DNA of 64,000 nt. Origin: Myxococcales bacterium (lineage in GTDB: Bacteria > Myxococcota_A > Polyangia > Polyangiales > Houyiibacteriaceae). This document shows, piece by piece, positions 27,054-35,778 of the stretch. The number at the start of each line of letters is the position of its first letter. Position 1 is the first letter of the stretch. Made by a program: the position numbers and the translations under genes. A model generated the notes under the pieces. That model worked only from the letters and a program-made list of their open reading frames with translations, was not told where the DNA came from and did not search any database. The stretch is from positions 1 to 64,000 of the forward strand of contig JAHBWH010000013.1 in NCBI GenBank assembly GCA_019637115.1, given 5' to 3'.

Positions 27054-27923
27054 TCAGAACGTGTAGCCGATGCTCGACGTCAGGCTGGTGTCCGTCGTCA
27101 AGACGGTCTCGGCGGGGTTCGAGTCGTACATCACGACGAAGGTGAGGCTCAGGGCGACCTGCTCGCTCGCGCGCACGACGAGATCGGTCTGGCTGAAGAC
27201 TCGGAAGTCGTCGGTCCAGGCGTCGAAGCGCGGCTGGTAGTAGACGGTCTGCACCATGCGGAAGAGGCCGCCCGTGTCGAAGGCGGCGGTGAGGTAGGTC
27301 GAGAGGCGGTGGTTGTTCTCGACGCGGCCGCTGTCGCCGACGTCTTCCTGTCGGCTCAGGCGCTGGTGCTCGTACATATACGAGGCGGCGACGGCGAGCT
27401 GGACCGCGTCTCGTCGGAGCACGTCCCAGCGCGGGCCGCCCCCGATGAGCATGCGGAGCTTGAGCCGCCAGATCCGGTCGAAGGTCGCCTGAGCGTACGT
27501 CTCCCACGTGATGGGCGTCGTCCACAGCCGCACCTGGTGGCGCAGGTGGGTGATGTGCCGGTTCAGGAAGGGGTCTCCGGCGCCGCGGGCGAACTGGTTG
27601 GTGTTGCGGAGGATGAAGGTCCGTCGGCCGACCCGCTGGCGGATGAGCGTCGAAGCGTTCGCCGAGAGGAACTTCACGTTGCCGGTCTGCCAGCTGAGCG
27701 CGCCGCGGAGCTCGACGTCGAGCTTCGCGTCGGGGCACTCGTCCGAGCGGGCCCCGTCCTCGCCACCTCCCTCGCAGGCGGCGTTGGTGCCGATGAGGGG
27801 GACGACGTTGACGACCTGCGCGAGCGACTGCGTCGTCGGGAAGGTCGAGAGGAGGAGGGCACCGAGGATCCACGGCCGGGAAGAGCGGAAGGCGGTGCGT
27901 CGACGGATCGCCGCAGGCTTCAT
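27054..27923 (-). CDS. DUF481-type outer-membrane beta-barrel protein
   Basis: 289 aa with a signal peptide (basic N-terminus, then a hydrophobic core ending S-L-A-Q). The mature part is a string of amphipathic beta strands with the family pattern V-E-L-R-G-A-L-S-W-Q-T-G-N, L-R-H-Q-V-R-L-W and a C-terminal strand ending in Phe (I-G-Y-T-F), as expected for a barrel inserted by the BAM complex. It resembles the DUF481 or putative salt-induced outer-membrane family. Transport function is not established. Monocistronic. Confidence 0.8.
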   Translation of the reverse strand: MKPAAIRRRTAFRSSRPWILGALLLSTFPTTQSLAQVVNVVPLIGTNAACEGGGEDGARSDECPDAKLDVELRGALSWQTGNVKFLSANASTLIRQRVGRRTFILRNTNQFARGAGDPFLNRHITHLRHQVRLWTTPITWETYAQATFDRIWRLKLRMLIGGGPRWDVLRRDAVQLAVAASYMYEHQRLSRQEDVGDSGRVENNHRLSTYLTAAFDTGGLFRMVQTVYYQPRFDAWTDDFRVFSQTDLVVRASEQVALSLTFVVMYDSNPAETVLTTDTSLTSSIGYTF

Positions 27924-28252
27924 GGGGCCGTGGGGTCCCGCATTCCACGGACGAGGTCAAGCGATCACATGGAGCGCGTCGATCACGTGGAGCGCATCGA
28001 TCACGCGCGGGTCGAGAGCGCGAGATCGTGATCGAGGAAGTCGGGGTCCGCTCGCCGACGATGCCGCCCAGCGCGCACGGACGAGCTCTCGCTTTGGCTC
28101 GTCGCAAGCCCTCGAAGCTTCCCGCCGCCTCCCGTGTCGTCTCGAAGCCTCCGGCAGCCTGGCCGGTCCCCAGCGTGTCGCGTGAACGTCGCTCGACGTG
28201 GCGCCCGTGGGCCTGTTAGCGTCCCCGCATGGGAAGGGGTTCCGAGGCCGCG
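27924..28252. other. Divergent promoter region with short repeats
   Basis: About 330 bases between the beta-barrel gene (minus) and the radical SAM gene (plus). Near 27960-28010 a 21-base unit built on GATCACATGGAGCGC is repeated twice with a partial third. A 63-codon plus-strand frame (28028-28219) ends just before the radical SAM gene but lacks a convincing start or composition. No promoter can be assigned with confidence. Confidence 0.45.
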
Positions 28253-29239
28253 ATGCGCTGGCTGCCGCTCGACGGCGCACTGCTCGGCTTCGACCGCCGC
28301 ACCGGCCGGAACGTGCTGATGCGGGGGGAAGAGACCGCGCACCTCGTGCAGAGCGCGCCGCGCGTGGTGCAGATGGCGCTGACGAACGCCTGCAACAAGA
28401 CGTGTGGCTTCTGCTACCGGCCGCTCGAGGCGCGGAGCGGCTGGAGCTTCGACGAGGTGCTCACGTTCGGGCGCTTCCTCTCCGAGTGGGGGGTGCTCGA
28501 GCTCGCGCTCGGTGGCGGTGAGCCGACGGTGTTCCCGCGCTTCACGGAGCTCGTGCGGCGGCTGCACGACGAGACCGCGCTCGCGATCAACTTCACCACC
28601 AACGGCACGCGGCTCACCGACGCGTTGCTCGACGAGCTCGCGGGATGCGTCGGGCAGATCCAGGTGTCCGTGTACGACGACGAGGATCTCGACGGCACGA
28701 TCCGTCGGCTCGTCGCGCACCGCGTGCGCTTCGGGCTCAACTACCTCGTGACGCCGACGCGGCTCCGCACGCTCGACGCGGATCTGCTGCGCTGGAGCGC
28801 GATGGGCGTGCGCGACGTGCTGCTGCTCTCGTACAAGGGGGAGGAGCCGCTCCACCTCTCGGCCGAAGAGCTGCGCGATCTCGACGCGCGCATCGTGCGG
28901 CTACACGAGCACTTCGCGGAGCGACTGCAGCTCAAGCTCGACGTGTGTTGGTCCACGCGGTTGCCGAGCGCACCACAGCTCTTCTTCGACCCGGACTGCC
29001 GCGCGGGGAGCCTCTTCTTGAGCGTCACGTCGGACCGGAAGGTGCTGTCGTGCTCCTTCGCGAAGGACGGGATCCCGTTCGGTCGCTTCGACGAGCTGCC
29101 CGCGATCTACGGCGCGCTCAAGACCGGCAAGCAGGTCGCTCCTTTGCCAGGTTGCGCGCGACTCCCTGCGTTCGGGGGGGCGCTCGTGCCCTCGGTGGCG
29201 CGGGCTCGGCATCATCCCGAGCTCCGAATCGTCGAGTGA
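28253..29239 (+). CDS. Radical SAM protein with possible auxiliary cluster
   Basis: 328 aa from ATG 28253 (GAGG at 28244-28247); an ATG at 28229 would add eight residues. The 4Fe-4S site is C47-x3-C51-x2-C54 (C-N-K-T-C-G-F-C), followed by G-G-G-E-P-T, the SAM-binding motif, and T-T-N-G-T. Late cysteines (D-V-C-W, D-P-D-C-R, L-S-C-S-F, P-G-C-A-R) could ligate a second cluster, as in SPASM or twitch domains of peptide- and protein-modifying enzymes. It is followed in the same direction by a BRCT protein (50 bases on) and a TPR protein. No substrate peptide gene is evident. The modification carried out is unknown. Confidence 0.9.
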   Translation: MRWLPLDGALLGFDRRTGRNVLMRGEETAHLVQSAPRVVQMALTNACNKTCGFCYRPLEARSGWSFDEVLTFGRFLSEWGVLELALGGGEPTVFPRFTELVRRLHDETALAINFTTNGTRLTDALLDELAGCVGQIQVSVYDDEDLDGTIRRLVAHRVRFGLNYLVTPTRLRTLDADLLRWSAMGVRDVLLLSYKGEEPLHLSAEELRDLDARIVRLHEHFAERLQLKLDVCWSTRLPSAPQLFFDPDCRAGSLFLSVTSDRKVLSCSFAKDGIPFGRFDELPAIYGALKTGKQVAPLPGCARLPAFGGALVPSVARARHHPELRIVE

Positions 29240-29289
29240 GCCGGAGCGAGCATTTGCGAAGAGACGCTCAAGTCAGAGAGGAGTCGTCG

Positions 29290-30378
29290 ATGGCGCTCGA
29301 GATCTACGTGTGGAATTCGTTCTCTTGCAACAACAGCTCGGACTACCGACTGGTCGCAAAATTCGACGACCCGAAGGCCGCCGCGGCGATGAAGAAGGAT
29401 CTGGACAAGTTCTTCGCCAAACACGCGGAGCAGATCGACGAGCTCAACGAAGACCCCGACTTCGACTACGACGATCTGTTCGATACGATCTCGGACGCCG
29501 CACAGAAGATCGGCAAGAAATACGGACACGCCTGGAAGGAAGGTCTCGTCTGGGGGGACGACTGTCTCTCGGACGACGAGCCGGGTACCTGGGTCGTCGG
29601 CGACACGCTGATCGTCTACCACACGTACATGGGCGGCTTCGGAGAGCTCTCCAAGCTGCTCGCGAAGGCGGGCGGGACGCTCGTGGAGAGGGGCGACGAG
29701 CGCGGGGCGCCGATCGTGCGGGTGGAGCTCGACCTGCCCGCCAAGAACGGGGAGGCGTTCGCGCAGGAGCTCGTCGATTTCTTCGATCAGCGCCACTCGG
29801 TGCAGTGGCTCCACGAGTGGAACCTTCGTACGAAGGAGACCGACTACGCGTGGGGCGAGGGCAACGGCTCCGCGAAAGACGTGACCTTCGCGCTCGAGGG
29901 GGAGCACGTGACGTTCACGTACACGATTCGTCCCGATTACATCGAGAACCTCCAGTCGTACCTGAAGAAGAACAAAGCGCGAAACGTGGTGATCCGTGTC
30001 GCCACGAAGAAGGACGTCTCCGAGAACCGCAAGCGCGACCGGAAGCTCGCGAAGGCGGCGACCAAGGCGAAGGCGAAGAGCGTCGCGAAGGCGACGAAGG
30101 CCGATGCTTTCGATCCGGCGGGGAAGAGCTACCTGTTCACGGGCAAGCTCGCTGCGATGACGCGCGCAGAGGCGGAGGCGCGGGCGAAGGCGCTCGGAGG
30201 CACGGTCGCGGGCTCGGTGACGCCGGCGCTCGACGTGCTCGTGGTGGGCGACGAGGGCTCGCCGCTCTACGGGGACGGCGCGAAGGGCGCGAAGCTCACG
30301 AAGGCGGAGGCGCTGAACGCGAAGGGCGCGAGCATCCGGGTGATCTCGGAGACCGCGTTCCTCGGGCTGAAGAAGTGA
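29290..30378 (+). CDS. Two-part protein with C-terminal BRCT domain
   Basis: 362 aa from ATG 29290. Residues 1-230 form an acidic alpha/beta region of unrecognised family, with an unusual Lys/Asp-rich content. A Lys/Ala-rich linker follows (about 240-270, K-A-A-T-K-A-K-A-K), then a BRCT domain (about 275-358). The BRCT starts Y-L-F-T-G-K-L and has the G-G-T-V turn and the D-V-L-V-V-G-D strand, closest in pattern to the BRCT of bacterial DNA ligase. BRCT domains bind DNA ends or phosphoproteins. Seven bases separate it from the next gene, so the two are cotranscribed. The role is unknown. Confidence 0.82.
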   Translation: MALEIYVWNSFSCNNSSDYRLVAKFDDPKAAAAMKKDLDKFFAKHAEQIDELNEDPDFDYDDLFDTISDAAQKIGKKYGHAWKEGLVWGDDCLSDDEPGTWVVGDTLIVYHTYMGGFGELSKLLAKAGGTLVERGDERGAPIVRVELDLPAKNGEAFAQELVDFFDQRHSVQWLHEWNLRTKETDYAWGEGNGSAKDVTFALEGEHVTFTYTIRPDYIENLQSYLKKNKARNVVIRVATKKDVSENRKRDRKLAKAATKAKAKSVAKATKADAFDPAGKSYLFTGKLAAMTRAEAEARAKALGGTVAGSVTPALDVLVVGDEGSPLYGDGAKGAKLTKAEALNAKGASIRVISETAFLGLKK

Positions 30379-30385
30379 GCGCCGG

Positions 30386-33061
30386 ATGTCGAAGAAGCGT
30401 GGCGCGAGCGCCTCGGCCGAACGCGGGCTGATCGGGCGGCTCGCGCAGGTCCGCGCGCGCGGGTTCGCAGACGAAGCCGAGCGCGATCGGCCGCTCTTCG
30501 AGCTCGTCCGTGGAGACCACGCGGCCGCGGTCGCCGCGCTCGCGAAGGTGAGGAAGGACTACTACGGGCACGCGACCTGGCAGGGGACACGGCCGTTTGC
30601 GGTCCGCGCGATCGCGCATTGCCTCACGCGACCGGAGGAAGGGCGCGCGTACGTCGAGGCGATGGGCGGATGGTTCGTGGGGGGCAGCGTGCAGGGGCAC
30701 GCGCTCGCGCTGCACGCGCTGCTCGGAGGCTACGATCGGTTGGAGGAGCATCCACCGACGGTGTCGTCGTGGGAGCGGTGGGAGCGACCTCCGCGCGAGC
30801 CGTCCGATCCCGAGCGCCCGGCGGCCTCGCTCGCACGCGACGCGCGCGATCGACGCCGACGTCGGAACGCGCTCTTGCGTCGCGAAGCGCGCACGAGCGC
30901 GGAGGTCCAGCTCGCGCTCGGCGAGGGCCGCGCGCCTTCGCCCGCAGGGCTCCGTGACGAACGCCTCGACGCGACGCTCGGGCTCGAGGCCGCGCTGCGC
31001 CTCGGAGACCTGGTCGCCGCCGAACGTTTCGCGAAGCGCCTGCTCTCGCATCGGCCATCGTGGTCGGACGCGATGTACGGCAAGTCCGACACGCGGGCCG
31101 ACGGCGCGCTCGGGCTCGCGCGGGTCCATCGGCGTCGCGGTCAGCATGCGCTCGTGATCCGACACGTGAACGACTGCCTCGCGCTCGCGAGCGGGCCGAC
31201 GAAGTCGAAGGCGCTGCTGCTGGGCGCCTCGGTCGCGCGCGAGCTCGGGCTCGACGGGAAGGCGAAGACGTACCTCGCCGCGCTCTCGAAGATCGCGCCG
31301 CGGGTCGGCGAGGTGAGGGTCGACGAGCTCGAACTCTCGACGCTCGACGACGCGCTCGGCACGAAGGGAAAGGCACGACGCGCGGTGCGAGAGGGCGGTC
31401 GCGCCGGTGCCGCCGGCGAGCACGACGTCGCCGCGCGGGCGTACGAGCGGGCGCTCGGATCGATGAAGCGCTTCGACGCGGAGGGCCGCACGATCGCGGC
31501 GCGCTGGCTCGTTTCGCTCGCATTGGCCGGGCGATTCGACGCGCTCGGCGCGGCGTCCGAGCGCCTGCTCGCGATCGATCCCGGCTTCGTCTCCGCGCGG
31601 GAGTCGCTCGCTTACGCGAGCGCACGGCTCGGTCGCTCGGGCGCCGCGAGGGACACGTTTCGTGCGACGGGGCTCGCGCGGCTCTTCGAGGACGCGTGGT
31701 CGTTCGAGGCGTGGTCGGCGTCGCGGCCGGAGCGCGCGCTCTCCCCGATCGCCTATACCGCGGAGGACCGCGCGGAGACACTCCTTCGCAAAGGCGTGCT
31801 CACCGAAGCGCTCGACGTGCTCTCCGTCGCACCTCCGCTCGCGCCGACCTCGCCGCTGCGCTTCTTGATCGCGGGAACGATCTGGAACGGGAGCATCCTC
31901 GGCTCACCCGAGGCACGCCGGGCGTCCGCAGAGGCGGCGTGGGGGTGGCTCGCGCCGCTCGCGAAGAATCCTTCGGAGGAGAACCCGTTCGCGGTGGAGA
32001 CTCCAGTGCTGGCGGCGGAGATCCTCGCGTGCGCCGGGCGCTTCACGGAGCTCGCGGCGCTTCCGATCTCCGACGACGTGCGCTCGTATCCCGCGCTGAC
32101 GAAGCGCGCGTACGCGCGGCTCTTGCCTCACCTACTCGACGCGCACCTCGCGCTCGGCGCGCCGCAGCGCGTGATCGACGAGGTGGAGGGGCTCTTCGCG
32201 GACCGCGAGCACGAGCGAAAGAACCGCACGATCCTCGAGCGCCTCGTGCGGGCCGAGCGAGCGCTGGGGCGCGAGCCGACGTCCCTCGAAGGCAGCGAGC
32301 CGGACGCGGAGGCGAAGGCGCGGGAGCTGTCGAACCGCGCGTGGGCGTACGACTCGACCGGTGATTCGCCGGACGCGATCGACGCGGCGATCGAGAGCTA
32401 CGTACAGGTCGCGGAGCACGATCCCTCGATTGCGGCGATCGGGCTCGCCAACGCCGGCAACCTCGCGCGTCGGGCGGGGCGGCTCGAGCTCGCGCGCGCG
32501 CTCTTCGACGCCGCGCTCGTGCTCTGCTCGTTCTTCCCGTTCGAGTCGCGCGCTGCGGTGCTCGTGAAGGTCGGTTGTCTGCACCTCGACGACGATCCCG
32601 CGACCGCGCTCCCGCTCTTCGCGCTTGCGTTCGAGGCAGCCCCGAGCGCGGAGCTCGCCGGTTGGCTCGCGCAGGCCTACGACGGAGTCGGCGACGCCGG
32701 GCGCGCGAAGGAGGCGCGTGCGCTCGCGGCGAGCCTCGACCCGCGGCGTTCGTGGTCGGCGCAGCGAGGCCGAGAGCTCACGACACCGAAGAAGACGACA
32801 TCGAAGAAGACGACGACGAAGAAGACGACGACGAAGGAGACGACGGCGAAGAAAGCGACGGCGAAGAAGACGACGGCGAAGAAGACGACGGCGAAGATGA
32901 CGACGGCGGAGAAGGCGACGGCGAAGATGACGACGGCGGAGAAGACGACGGCGAAGAAGACGACGGCGAAGATGACGACGGCGAAGATGACGACGGCGAA
33001 GATGACGACGGCGAAGAAGACGACGGCGGAGAAGGCGACGCCGAAAATGCCTCCGCGGTAG
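30386..33061 (+). CDS. Large TPR-like protein with Lys/Thr-repeat tail
   Basis: 891 aa from ATG 30386. Most of it (about 30-790) is a helical-repeat solenoid with TPR-like periodicity, for example A-L-G-L-A-R-V-H-R-R-R-G-Q-H-A and A-N-A-G-N-L-A-R-R-A-G-R-L-E-L-A. The last 90 residues are a repetitive basic tail of K-K-T-T-A / K-M-T-T-A pentapeptides, encoded by 15-base repeats and resembling histone-H1-like or Lys-rich DNA-binding tails. With the BRCT protein upstream, this suggests a nucleic-acid- or chromatin-associated scaffold, which is inference. No catalytic motif seen. Confidence 0.82.
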   Translation: MSKKRGASASAERGLIGRLAQVRARGFADEAERDRPLFELVRGDHAAAVAALAKVRKDYYGHATWQGTRPFAVRAIAHCLTRPEEGRAYVEAMGGWFVGGSVQGHALALHALLGGYDRLEEHPPTVSSWERWERPPREPSDPERPAASLARDARDRRRRRNALLRREARTSAEVQLALGEGRAPSPAGLRDERLDATLGLEAALRLGDLVAAERFAKRLLSHRPSWSDAMYGKSDTRADGALGLARVHRRRGQHALVIRHVNDCLALASGPTKSKALLLGASVARELGLDGKAKTYLAALSKIAPRVGEVRVDELELSTLDDALGTKGKARRAVREGGRAGAAGEHDVAARAYERALGSMKRFDAEGRTIAARWLVSLALAGRFDALGAASERLLAIDPGFVSARESLAYASARLGRSGAARDTFRATGLARLFEDAWSFEAWSASRPERALSPIAYTAEDRAETLLRKGVLTEALDVLSVAPPLAPTSPLRFLIAGTIWNGSILGSPEARRASAEAAWGWLAPLAKNPSEENPFAVETPVLAAEILACAGRFTELAALPISDDVRSYPALTKRAYARLLPHLLDAHLALGAPQRVIDEVEGLFADREHERKNRTILERLVRAERALGREPTSLEGSEPDAEAKARELSNRAWAYDSTGDSPDAIDAAIESYVQVAEHDPSIAAIGLANAGNLARRAGRLELARALFDAALVLCSFFPFESRAAVLVKVGCLHLDDDPATALPLFALAFEAAPSAELAGWLAQAYDGVGDAGRAKEARALAASLDPRRSWSAQRGRELTTPKKTTSKKTTTKKTTTKETTAKKATAKKTTAKKTTAKMTTAEKATAKMTTAEKTTAKKTTAKMTTAKMTTAKMTTAKKTTAEKATPKMPPR
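32784..33050 (+). repeat. 15-bp in-frame minisatellite encoding K-K-T-T-A units
   Basis: About 17 copies of AAGAAGACGACGGCG with AAGATG, GAGAAG and GCGACG variants. All keep frame and produce the Lys/Thr/Ala tail of the TPR protein. The complementary strand and other frames are open too, which gives spurious reading frames here. Confidence 0.95.
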
Positions 33062-33090
33062 CTCGCTGGTCCGCCGACCACACGCGCGAG

Positions 33091-33138
33091 CGCTCGAAGC
33101 GCCAGCGCGCGCTCGATCGCTCGAAGCGCCAGCGCGCG
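33091..33138. repeat. Duplicated 27-bp unit between convergent genes
   Basis: GCTCGAAGCGCCAGCGCGCG occurs at about 33092 and again at about 33119. It lies in the 120-base gap between the ends of the TPR gene and the LysM gene and has no coding role. Partial self-complementarity (GCGCGC) could form weak hairpins. Confidence 0.6.
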
Positions 33139-33181
33139 TTCGAGCGCCGGATCCGCGTACGAGCGCGCGGAGCCAGGTTCT

Positions 33182-34168
33182 TCAGGGCGCGCCGGCGTCG
33201 GCGGGCGCCTCGCCCTCGTCATTCGTGCCGGGGCGCGCCGCCCGCTGCGCGGCGTCGCGCGCGCGCTCGAAGGCCTGCATCACGCGCGGCGAGGTGCGGA
33301 TCGTGTCGAGCTGAAGATCGGGCTGTCGCTGGAGCGCGGCGAGGAAGGCCTGCGTCGCGAGGTCGTCGCGGCCGAGCGCGACGTAGGCGGTGCCGAGGTG
33401 GCGCTGGATGGTCACGATCTGGTTGCCCGTGAGCTGCTGCGTCCCGAGCAGGCGATTGCCGAGCGCGACCGCCTCGGTGTAGCGGCCGCGCCGCACGTGC
33501 TCGCCGAGCGGCGGCAGCTCGCTCTCGATCTGCGCCTGGAGCTGCCGGACCTCGCCGGCAGGGGGCGGCGCCCCGACGCGGTCGGCGATGATGTTGCGCC
33601 CCTCTTCGCTCAGCACGAGGTCGTCGAGCGGGATGAGGACGATCTGGCCGCGGTTGAGTCGGTTGGTGCGGAGGTCGTTGAAGCGGCGGAGGCGGCGCGG
33701 GGCCTCGGGGTTGTTGCCATAGTAGGCCTTCGCGACGGTGGTGACCGTGTCGCGTTGACCCGAGACGTGGCGGAGCGGGTAGGGAACGAGCAGCTCGGTG
33801 CCCTCGGCGGGCTGCTCGGACTGGCTCGCGTGGTTGGCCTCGATGAGGACGAAGGCGCGGCGCGGGTCGCCGTAGAAGCGGGTGGCGAGCTCGGGCCACG
33901 TCTCGCCCGGGCGCACGCGGTGGTAGGCGACGTGGGGGATCTGCAGCCGCAGGCCGACGACGATCGGCGAGCCGCCCTGCGCGGTCAGGCCGTTCTCCGT
34001 GACGAGCACGACCTCACGGCGGGGGTCGCCGTAGTAGCGCTCCGCGATCGACGCGAGGGTCTCGCCGTCGCGGACGACGTGCTGAAAGCCGCGGTTCGCT
34101 TGGGCGAGCCCCCCGAGCGAGAGGGACGCGCTGGCGGCGACGAGGAGCGCGAGGGTCCTCCGCCTCAC
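33182..34168 (-). CDS. Secreted LysM-repeat protein with TPR-like C-terminus
   Basis: 328 aa from GTG 34166-34168, whose bases overlap the kinase stop (GTGA). Signal peptide 1-24 (ending A-Q-A-N). Two clear LysM domains (about 28-75 and 82-130; V-V-R-D-G-E-T-L-A-S-I-A and V-R-P-G-E-T-W-P-E-L-A) and a weaker third (about 135-180). LysM modules bind the glycan chains of peptidoglycan. The C-terminal part (about 205-310) is helical with one TPR-like unit. It is translationally coupled to a PEGA kinase, which suggests that the pair senses or manages the cell wall. Confidence 0.9.
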   Translation of the reverse strand: MRRRTLALLVAASASLSLGGLAQANRGFQHVVRDGETLASIAERYYGDPRREVVLVTENGLTAQGGSPIVVGLRLQIPHVAYHRVRPGETWPELATRFYGDPRRAFVLIEANHASQSEQPAEGTELLVPYPLRHVSGQRDTVTTVAKAYYGNNPEAPRRLRRFNDLRTNRLNRGQIVLIPLDDLVLSEEGRNIIADRVGAPPPAGEVRQLQAQIESELPPLGEHVRRGRYTEAVALGNRLLGTQQLTGNQIVTIQRHLGTAYVALGRDDLATQAFLAALQRQPDLQLDTIRTSPRVMQAFERARDAAQRAARPGTNDEGEAPADAGAP

Positions 34169-35490
34169 GGCGCCTGGCCCTCCTCGAGCACGTGGAGGGG
34201 CTCGAGCTCGGCCTCGAGGAGCTCGGTCTCACCCATGCGGATGCGGACCTCGCGCTGGGTCTCTTGGAAGTACGGGTTGACGAGGCGCACGTAGTGGCGG
34301 CCGGGGCTGAGCGGGATCGGCCGCGCGAGCGGGGTCGTCTCGACCCGCTGGCCGTCGATCCAGACTTCGGCCCAGGGATCGGCGACGACCCGGAGGTAGC
34401 CGAGGCGCGTCGGGGAGAGCGCCGCGGCGCCCTGAGGCGTCGGGGCCTCCTCCGAGAAGACCCCCGCCGAGGCCTGGAGGGCGACGCCGCCGCCGATGAG
34501 GCCGGCGCAGAGCAGCCCGCTGACGAGGCCGACGTGGCGCAGGAGCGTGCGGTCCTTCGTGGCGCGCCGCACGTTGCGGGGCGCACCCGCCGCCAGGAGC
34601 TGGTCGGCCTCTCGGTCGGTGAGCACGCCGACGTCGCGGAGGAACATCACGAGGCGCGCGGAGTAGTTCATGGGCACGCGCGTCGCGAGCAGCTCCATGA
34701 GGTCGTCGATGAGCGCCTGCGTGGTCGGGTACCGGTTGGCCGGCATCTTCTCCATGCAGCGACCGAGGATGCGCTCGAGCTGCCGCGGGATGCTCGGGTC
34801 GAGCTTGCGCGGCGTCACGTAGCGATCGAGCCGGATCTTCTGCATCACCGTGCGGGCCTCGTCCTCGACGAAGGGCTTCTGGCCGGTGCACATCTGGTAG
34901 AGGACGATGCCCACGCTGAAGAGGTCGCTGCGGAAATCGAGCTTGTCGCCGAGGATCTGCTCGGGGCTCATGTAGCTCGGGGTGCCGAGGCCCGTGCCCG
35001 TCTCGGTGAGGTCGCTGAGGCTCTCGTCGCGGGCGATCCCGAAGTCCATGAGCTTCACCTCGCCCTGCTTCGAGATCATGATGTTCGCGGGCTTGATGTC
35101 GCGGTGGATGATCCCGCGGAAGTGCGCGTAGTCGAGCGCGCGGGCGACCTGGAGCGCGATGATGGCGGCGACCTCCGAGGGGAGCCGCTCGCTGTGCTCG
35201 AGGAGGTCGTAGAGGTCGATGCCCTCGACGTACTCCATGATGATGTACATCGAGCGGCCATCCTTCACGAAGTCGATGACGTGGAGGATGTTCTCGTGCT
35301 GGAGCGACGCCATGAAGTGCGCCTCGCGCTCGAAGCGCTGGGCGAACTGGCTGTCCATCGCAATGGACGGCTTGAGGGCCTTGATGGCCACGATTCGGCC
35401 GAGCGGTTCTTGGACGGCCTTGTAGACGACCGCCATTCCACCGCTTCCGATTTCGCCGACCACGCGGCAATTGCCGATGCGCTCGACCAT
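34165..35490 (-). CDS. Membrane Ser/Thr protein kinase with PEGA domain
   Basis: 441 aa. Full Hanks-type kinase domain: G-S-G-G-M-A glycine loop, K37 in V-A-I-K, H-R-D-I-K-P-A-N with D131, D-F-G (149-151), S-P-E-Q. A linker segment follows, then one transmembrane helix (about 313-335) and a C-terminal PEGA domain (about 350-425, L-R-V-V-A-D-P-W-A-E-V-W-I-D-G). Kinase inside, PEGA outside. The first gene of an operon whose second gene encodes a LysM protein. A 7-bp GC hairpin (35543-35564) lies upstream of the start, in the leader or promoter region. Confidence 0.95.
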   Translation of the reverse strand: MVERIGNCRVVGEIGSGGMAVVYKAVQEPLGRIVAIKALKPSIAMDSQFAQRFEREAHFMASLQHENILHVIDFVKDGRSMYIIMEYVEGIDLYDLLEHSERLPSEVAAIIALQVARALDYAHFRGIIHRDIKPANIMISKQGEVKLMDFGIARDESLSDLTETGTGLGTPSYMSPEQILGDKLDFRSDLFSVGIVLYQMCTGQKPFVEDEARTVMQKIRLDRYVTPRKLDPSIPRQLERILGRCMEKMPANRYPTTQALIDDLMELLATRVPMNYSARLVMFLRDVGVLTDREADQLLAAGAPRNVRRATKDRTLLRHVGLVSGLLCAGLIGGGVALQASAGVFSEEAPTPQGAAALSPTRLGYLRVVADPWAEVWIDGQRVETTPLARPIPLSPGRHYVRLVNPYFQETQREVRIRMGETELLEAELEPLHVLEEGQAP

Positions 35491-35778
35491 CGCGAAGGCC
35501 CCGAAGGTACGGAGCGGACCGGTATGGTGTCAACGTGAAGCTCCCGGGGTCTGGTACCCCCGGGGCGGCTTGCCACGGTCGACGTGCCACGCGACCGCCT
35601 GGGCCCGCGGGTTCGAGAACGTGGAACCCCACTGCGGTCCCGGTCCGGCCCGCAAGGTGCGGCTGCCTACGAACCCCCCACCGCGATGAGCCACGCGAAC
35701 TCCCCGGCCACGGGTGCGGCGGCGTCCGAACCCGAACGACGACACATCACCGGGTACGACAGCGTGGGACCCACCCCG

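Noticed and set aside
28028-28219. 63-residue frame just before the radical SAM gene as a RiPP precursor
   Set aside because: No start with a ribosome-binding site, composition typical of random GC-rich frames, and a single C-terminal Cys is weak evidence.
32784-33050. Acidic or Val/Phe-rich proteins encoded by other frames of the K-K-T-T-A repeat
   Set aside because: Any frame of a 15-bp repeat without stops stays open. Only the frame continuous with the TPR solenoid has an independent start and domain.
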